A DNA stretch of 64,000 nucleotides from DATBLE01 sp036555585 (lineage in GTDB: Bacteria; Actinomycetota; Thermoleophilia; Gaiellales; Gaiellaceae): positions 1-64,000 of the forward strand of contig DATBLE010000012.1 of NCBI GenBank assembly GCA_036555585.1, in the 5' to 3' direction. Under the pieces are notes generated by a model. It was not told where the DNA came from and did not search any database. It saw nothing but the letters and a program-made list of their open reading frames with translations. The position numbers and the translations under genes were made by a program. Below are positions 60,187 to 64,000 of this stretch, piece by piece (position 1 is the stretch's first letter; every line of letters starts with the position of its first letter).

Positions 60187-60217
60187 CCTGGATAGCTCGT
60201 CATACGAGGTATCCAGG
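60187..60217. promoter_or_regulatory. 31-bp palindrome upstream of the transporter, candidate MarR operator
   Basis: Arms 60187-60200 (CCTGGATAGCTCGT) and 60204-60217 (ACGAGGTATCCAGG) are complementary with one mismatch around CAT. It ends at the transporter's ribosome-binding site and lies 32 bp from the stop of the marR gene, which reads in the same direction. Size and symmetry fit a MarR-family dimer site. Confidence 0.65.
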
Positions 60218-60248
60218 GCGCGGAAGGTGAAACGTGCGGGCGGGGGAG

Positions 60249-60716
60249 CTACGCGGTGTCGGCGCCCGAGACCCGCTCGAAGCGCTCGGCGAGCCGGTCG
60301 AATGCCAGGCGGAGCTCGTCGCGGTAGGCGTCCGCTTCGAGCAGTGCGCCCTCGAGCCGGCGCCGGCCCTCGTCGGTCACGTGCAGGTGCACCACCCGCG
60401 CGTCCCCCGCGGACGGCTCGCGGACGACGAGCCCCGCCCGCTCCGCCCGGTCGATCAGCTCGGTGACGCCGTTCGGGCTGAGCTGGAGGCGCTGGGCGAT
60501 CTCCCCCACGCCCGGCCGCTCGGAGCCGTGGCGGGTCCCTTCGATCTGGAGGAGGAGCAGGAACCGCTGCGGGGTGAGCCCGTGACGCCGGGCCGTCCGC
60601 TCGACGTGCCGGTCGAAGAGCCGCATCGCCGCCCGGAACTCGGCGATCTGCACGAGCCGCTCGTGGGGGATCGACGCTGGCCCGATGTCGGCCGGTGGCC
60701 GGTGCGCGTTCGCCAT
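60249..60716 (-). CDS. MarR-family regulator next to the transporter/formate dehydrogenase locus
   Basis: 155 residues: HGLTPQRFLLLLQIEGTRHGSERPGVGEIAQRLQLSPNGVTELIDRAERAGLVVREPSAGDARVVHLHVTDEG is a MarR winged helix. It is similar in style to the MarR gene at 8936-9370. It probably controls the downstream transporter through the palindrome at 60187-60217. Confidence 0.87.
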   Translation of the reverse strand: MANAHRPPADIGPASIPHERLVQIAEFRAAMRLFDRHVERTARRHGLTPQRFLLLLQIEGTRHGSERPGVGEIAQRLQLSPNGVTELIDRAERAGLVVREPSAGDARVVHLHVTDEGRRRLEGALLEADAYRDELRLAFDRLAERFERVSGADTA

Positions 60717-60842
60717 CAACCGCCATTCTTGCCGCAACGGGCACAGCGAAGGGGTTGATGCGTCCACGGGACCGTCGGTTGCGAGGTCGGCCCGGCGGGA
60801 GCGAGACTTGCATCGTCTGCTGCCCGGCCGAAGGGAGGAGAG

Positions 60843-61355
60843 ATGGGGTTGCTTCGCAAGCGTGGCCCTGAGGGGACGCGGTACACGATGCGGGAGAAGA
60901 TGTTCGCCATCGGCGACGACTTCTGGATCGAGACCGAGGAGGGCGAGAAGGCGTTCAAGGTGAACGGGAAGGCGCTCCGAATCCGGGACACGTTCGTCCT
61001 GGAGAGCCCGTCCGGCGAGGAGCTGTTCACGATCCAGGAGAAGAAGCTGAGCATCCGGGACAAGATGGAGATCGAGCGGAACGGCAAGACCGTGGCGACG
61101 ATCAAGAAGGCGCTGGTCAGCCCGCTCCGGGATCGCTACTCGATCTCGGTCGAGGACGGCGAGGACATGGAGGCGAAGGGGAACATCGTCGACCACGAGT
61201 TCAAGATCGAACGCGGCGGCAACAAGATCGCCGAGATCTCGAAGCGCTGGTTCCGGATCAGGGACACCTACGGGATCGAGGTCGCGCCCGGCCAGGACGA
61301 CGGACTGATCATCGCCTGCACCGTCTGCATCGACCAGATGGGACGTCCCGGCTAG
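60843..61355 (+). CDS. LURP-one-related (Tubby-like) family protein
   Basis: 170 residues of all-beta repeats: RYTMREKMFAIGDDFWIETEEGEKAFKVNGKALRIRDTFVLES... continuing with repeating strands such as KKLSIRDKMEIERNGKTVATIKKAL. It matches the YxjI/LURP-one/scramblase-like fold, whose function in bacteria is unknown. GGAGGAG lies 4-5 nt before the ATG. The codon use (Lys/Glu/Asp-rich) is a little less GC-biased than that of the neighbours. Confidence 0.8.
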   Translation: MGLLRKRGPEGTRYTMREKMFAIGDDFWIETEEGEKAFKVNGKALRIRDTFVLESPSGEELFTIQEKKLSIRDKMEIERNGKTVATIKKALVSPLRDRYSISVEDGEDMEAKGNIVDHEFKIERGGNKIAEISKRWFRIRDTYGIEVAPGQDDGLIIACTVCIDQMGRPG

Positions 61356-61386
61356 ATCCGGACGCGCACGGTAGCCTGGGAGCCGG

Positions 61387-61599
61387 ATGATCCTGTTTCC
61401 GGTCGCGTTCGTCTGGGTCGTGTTCGTGGTGCTCTGGGCGCTGCGCCAGACGCTCGAGCCGACCGAGGGGCCGTGGCGTCCCTGGCGGCGGCGGAATCGG
61501 GATCCACGCAGCGGCCCGCACGGGCGGCGCAGCGCCGGCGGCGCCGGCAGCAGGAGCGCCGGCCGCTCGTCGTCCAGGCGCGCGGGCGCCGGCCGCTAG
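61387..61599 (+). CDS. Small membrane protein with Arg/Gly-rich tail
   Basis: 70 residues: one helix (MILFPVAFVWVVFVVLWAL) and a strongly basic, Arg/Gly/Ser-rich tail. No family recognised. TAGCCT lies 9 nt upstream (61372-61377), with GGGAG between it and the ATG. It is the last rightward gene; a large LuxR-family gene converges on it from the right edge. Confidence 0.5.
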   Translation: MILFPVAFVWVVFVVLWALRQTLEPTEGPWRPWRRRNRDPRSGPHGRRSAGGAGSRSAGRSSSRRAGAGR

Positions 61600-61609
61600 C
61601 TCGCTGCGC

Positions 61610-64000
61610 TCACGTCGCCGCGCGACGAGCCCGCTCCGCTCGCTCGACCGCCCGGGCCAGGTCGACCCGCGAGGACACTCCGACCTTGCGAAAGATGTTG
61701 CGCAGGTGCGACTCGACCGTCTTCTGGCTGAGGAACAGCTCGGCCGCGATCTCCGGATTGGTCTTGCGCTCGACGACGAGCTGCGCGAGCTGGAGCTCGC
61801 GTGCCGTCAGCGCTTCGAGCTCGGTGCCGTCGGCCTCGCCCGCGCGCGTCTGGCGGTGGATGCGATGGCCGAGCTTGCGCAGCTCGCGTTCCGCCTCGTC
61901 CCGGTAGCGCAGCGCGCCGGCCGCCTCGAACCGGCGGGCTGCCCGCTGCAGCTCCGCGGACGCACGGTCGCCGTCGCCGGCGTCCGCGAGCGCCCGGCCG
62001 GCGAGCAGCCGGGACAGCGCGGACTCGATCGGCGCTCCGACGCTCTCCGCGGCAGCGACCGACGAGAGCGCCTGCTCGGCTGCGCGGGCAGGGTCGCCGG
62101 CGGACAGCGTCACGGCGGCGGCCGCCCGCTGGGCCCAGGCGGCAGCCATCGGCAGCTGCACAGCCTCGGCCCATGCCTGCGCGGCGCCGGCTGCGCGCTT
62201 CGCCTCGGCCGGGCGGTCGAGCGCGAGCCAGCAGCGCGTGAGCACCTCCAGGTACCGCGCCCTCGGGCTGCCGGCGATGAGGACCAGCGCCTCGCCTCCC
62301 GCCGAGCCGAGGAGCAGCTCGACCGCGGACTCCGGCTGTCCCGTCTCGAGCAGGGCGGCGGCGAGGTCGGCGGCTCCCTCGGCCACGTGGAAGTTGCTCT
62401 CCGAGTCCCGACTGAGGTCGAAGCTCTCCTGCGCGGTCGCGAGCGCGAGCTCGACGTCCCCGCTCCGGAGCGCGCCGGCCGAGCGACCCAGGAGCGTCCA
62501 GATCAGCGCATGCGTGTTGCCGAGCAGGCGCGCCGCCTCGATGCCTCCGTCCAGCAGCTCGGCGGCCTCGGCCAGCTTGCCCCGCTGACGCAGGAGCCCG
62601 CCCAGCGTTGCGACGAGGAGGAGGAAGAGCTCACCCTGCCCGGTGGCACGCGCCACGGCCAGCGCGCGATTGGCGTGCCCCTCGCCGTCGGCGTACCGGT
62701 CGAGATAGAGCTCCACGCCGGAGAGCCAGGCCGCGGCCTCCAGGTGTCGGGCCAGCTCGTCGTCCGTCAGGGCATCGACGAGGGCCGCCGCCTCCGAGCG
62801 ATTCGACTCGGCCCGCCCGGCTGCCCCCAGGATCGAGTCGGCGAGCGCGAGCTCGGCGAGGGCGGCCGCGGTCAGAGGCGCGTCTCCGAGGTTCTTCGCC
62901 GCGCGCAGCGCGCGCTCGGCCGCCGCGTGCATCTGCTCGTGCTCCGTTCTCCAGAGTGCGTTCACGATCAGCTCGAGCATGAGCGCCACCGCCTCCGGCG
63001 AGCCCTGGTCGGGAAGGCTCGCGAGGGCGGCCGTCAGGCGCTCGCGGGCCTGTTCCTGCTGACCGAGGTTGCTCTCCACCCCGGCACAGGCGCGGGCGAG
63101 CCTGGCCCGGAGCGCGTGGGCGTCGCCGGGGACGATCTCGAGGGCGTCCAGCAACGCGCCGTGGCTGTCGTCGAAACGGCCGACCGCCGTCAGGGCACGC
63201 GAGCGGGCGAGGAGCAATTCGATGCGCTCCTCCGCCTGCGCGTTCGCGGGCAGGAGGCGGAGCGCCTCTCCGAACCAGTGAGCGGCGCTTGCCGGTGCCA
63301 GGCGGACGGATTCCTCACCGGCCCGCCGCAGCACCGACACGGCGCCGGAGTCCCCCTCGCGCGCGGAGCGCTCGACGTGATGCGCGAGGGCCGAAGCGGT
63401 CGCGCCCCGGGTCGCGAGCGCCTCGGCACAACGTTCGTGGGCGCCGAGTCGCGAGCCGACGGCGGTGGTCTCGTAGACCGCGCGGCGGACGAGCGGATGC
63501 CTGAAACGGAAGCGGCGTGGGACGTCCGTGGGCCGAACGAGATCGAGCTGCAGGAGCTCGTCGAGCGCCGCGATCGCCTCGCTCTCCGAGGTGGCGGCCG
63601 CGGCCGCCGCCAGCTCGGGCTCGAAGGGATCGCCGGCGACCGCCGCTCCCTCGAGCACGAGCCGGGCGGGCGGCGAGAGGAGCGCCACCTCCTCGCTCAA
63701 CGAGGCGGCGACCGCGGGCGGGACGCCGCTCTCGCTCAGCACGGAGCTCGGCCCGGCCGCTGACGCGCCCGCCGAGCGGGCGAGCTGCTCGAGGTAGAAC
63801 GGATTGCCGCCGCTCTCCTCGAGGAGGGCGGTTGCGCGCGGCGCCTCGACCGACTCGCCGAGCAGCTCCCGGGCCTCCTCGGGCGTGAGCGCGCCGAGCT
63901 CGACCCGGACCAGCCCACCGGCGCGATGCGCCCGCTCGAGCGCGGCCATGAGCCGCTCGGACCCGCCGCGGGGCCGCAGCGCCAGGGCGAGCAGCACCGG
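61610..64000 (-). CDS. LuxR-family ATPase regulator (MalT/LAL type), 5' end cut by window edge
   Basis: At least 796 residues in window and open at the right edge. The visible part contains helical repeats of TPR type through most of the length (e.g. ANAQAEERIELLLARSRALTAVGRFDDSHGALLDALEIVP), and a C-terminal GerE HTH (LTARELQLAQLVVERKTNPEIAAELFLSQKTVESHLRNIFRKVGV). The N-terminal P-loop ATPase lies mostly outside. LAL regulators activate transcription when a ligand relieves ADP-bound inhibition. Convergent with the small membrane protein gene. Confidence 0.85.
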   Translation of the reverse strand, partial: PVLLALALRPRGGSERLMAALERAHRAGGLVRVELGALTPEEARELLGESVEAPRATALLEESGGNPFYLEQLARSAGASAAGPSSVLSESGVPPAVAASLSEEVALLSPPARLVLEGAAVAGDPFEPELAAAAAATSESEAIAALDELLQLDLVRPTDVPRRFRFRHPLVRRAVYETTAVGSRLGAHERCAEALATRGATASALAHHVERSAREGDSGAVSVLRRAGEESVRLAPASAAHWFGEALRLLPANAQAEERIELLLARSRALTAVGRFDDSHGALLDALEIVPGDAHALRARLARACAGVESNLGQQEQARERLTAALASLPDQGSPEAVALMLELIVNALWRTEHEQMHAAAERALRAAKNLGDAPLTAAALAELALADSILGAAGRAESNRSEAAALVDALTDDELARHLEAAAWLSGVELYLDRYADGEGHANRALAVARATGQGELFLLLVATLGGLLRQRGKLAEAAELLDGGIEAARLLGNTHALIWTLLGRSAGALRSGDVELALATAQESFDLSRDSESNFHVAEGAADLAAALLETGQPESAVELLLGSAGGEALVLIAGSPRARYLEVLTRCWLALDRPAEAKRAAGAAQAWAEAVQLPMAAAWAQRAAAAVTLSAGDPARAAEQALSSVAAAESVGAPIESALSRLLAGRALADAGDGDRASAELQRAARRFEAAGALRYRDEAERELRKLGHRIHRQTRAGEADGTELEALTARELQLAQLVVERKTNPEIAAELFLSQKTVESHLRNIFRKVGVSSRVDLARAVERAERARRAAT

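Overview
The window looks like chromosomal DNA of a high-GC actinobacterium. The gene content resembles class Thermoleophilia (Gaiellales/Solirubrobacterales), but that placement is an inference without a phylogenetic marker. Three things support it: very high GC with strong third-position G/C, a Gram-positive-type LexA box (CGAAC-N4-GTTCG), and many genes that appear leaderless, with a TANNNT -10 hexamer 6-8 nt before an ATG or GTG start. No rRNA, CRISPR array, prophage or insertion-sequence transposase was seen. RNA genes are RNase P RNA and one tRNA-Leu(GAG).

Layout. 0-3 kb: membrane proteins (DUF4396, CDF-like), a small Zn-ribbon protein and an STAS protein. 3-9.4 kb: YbdK-type carboxylate-amine ligase, a two-component pair, a BBE-type FAD oxidase and a MarR regulator. 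9.6-13.3 kb: secreted COG4315 protein, glycosyltransferase, and SCO1/SenC coupled to a ferritin-fold di-iron protein. 13.8-17.6 kb: a CBS-CBS-BON-RsbRD-like protein overlapping an OsmC protein, then a GAF-GAF kinase. 18-21 kb: a 2-oxoacid:ferredoxin oxidoreductase operon (gamma-delta fusion, alpha, beta). 21.3-24 kb: rnpB, lexA and tRNA-Leu. 24-31 kb: tldD/tldE, an SGNH hydrolase, secG, an aquaporin and a glycosyltransferase. 31-41 kb: acyl-CoA mutase, ABC exporter, MoaD-MoaE fusion, peptidases, a LOG protein, a NarL-type two-component pair and a D,D-carboxypeptidase.

41-45 kb holds the selenocysteine genes selA and selB with a toxin-antitoxin pair between them. 45-54 kb holds GH88, YihY, ClC, a cNMP/thioredoxin-reductase-like flavoprotein, VapBC, a CPA1 antiporter, DUF5996 and a UBP zinc finger. 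54-60.7 kb is a formate dehydrogenase locus: membrane subunit, iron-sulfur subunit, catalytic subunit, acetate/formate-type transporter and MarR. The window ends in a large LuxR-family ATPase regulator that is cut by the edge.

The central biology is selenium and molybdenum. The formate dehydrogenase catalytic gene has one in-frame UGA (residue 190), with a compact stem-loop 11 nt downstream that looks like a bacterial SECIS element, so the gene is one selenoprotein gene and not two fragments. selA and selB 12-18 kb away supply part of the decoding machinery, and the MoaD-MoaE fusion would serve the molybdenum cofactor. selC and selD were not found here. Scattered short palindromes (GGGGAC-N-GTCCCC, GTGCC-N-GGCAC and relatives) sit at gene ends and in two cases encode the last residues of a protein.
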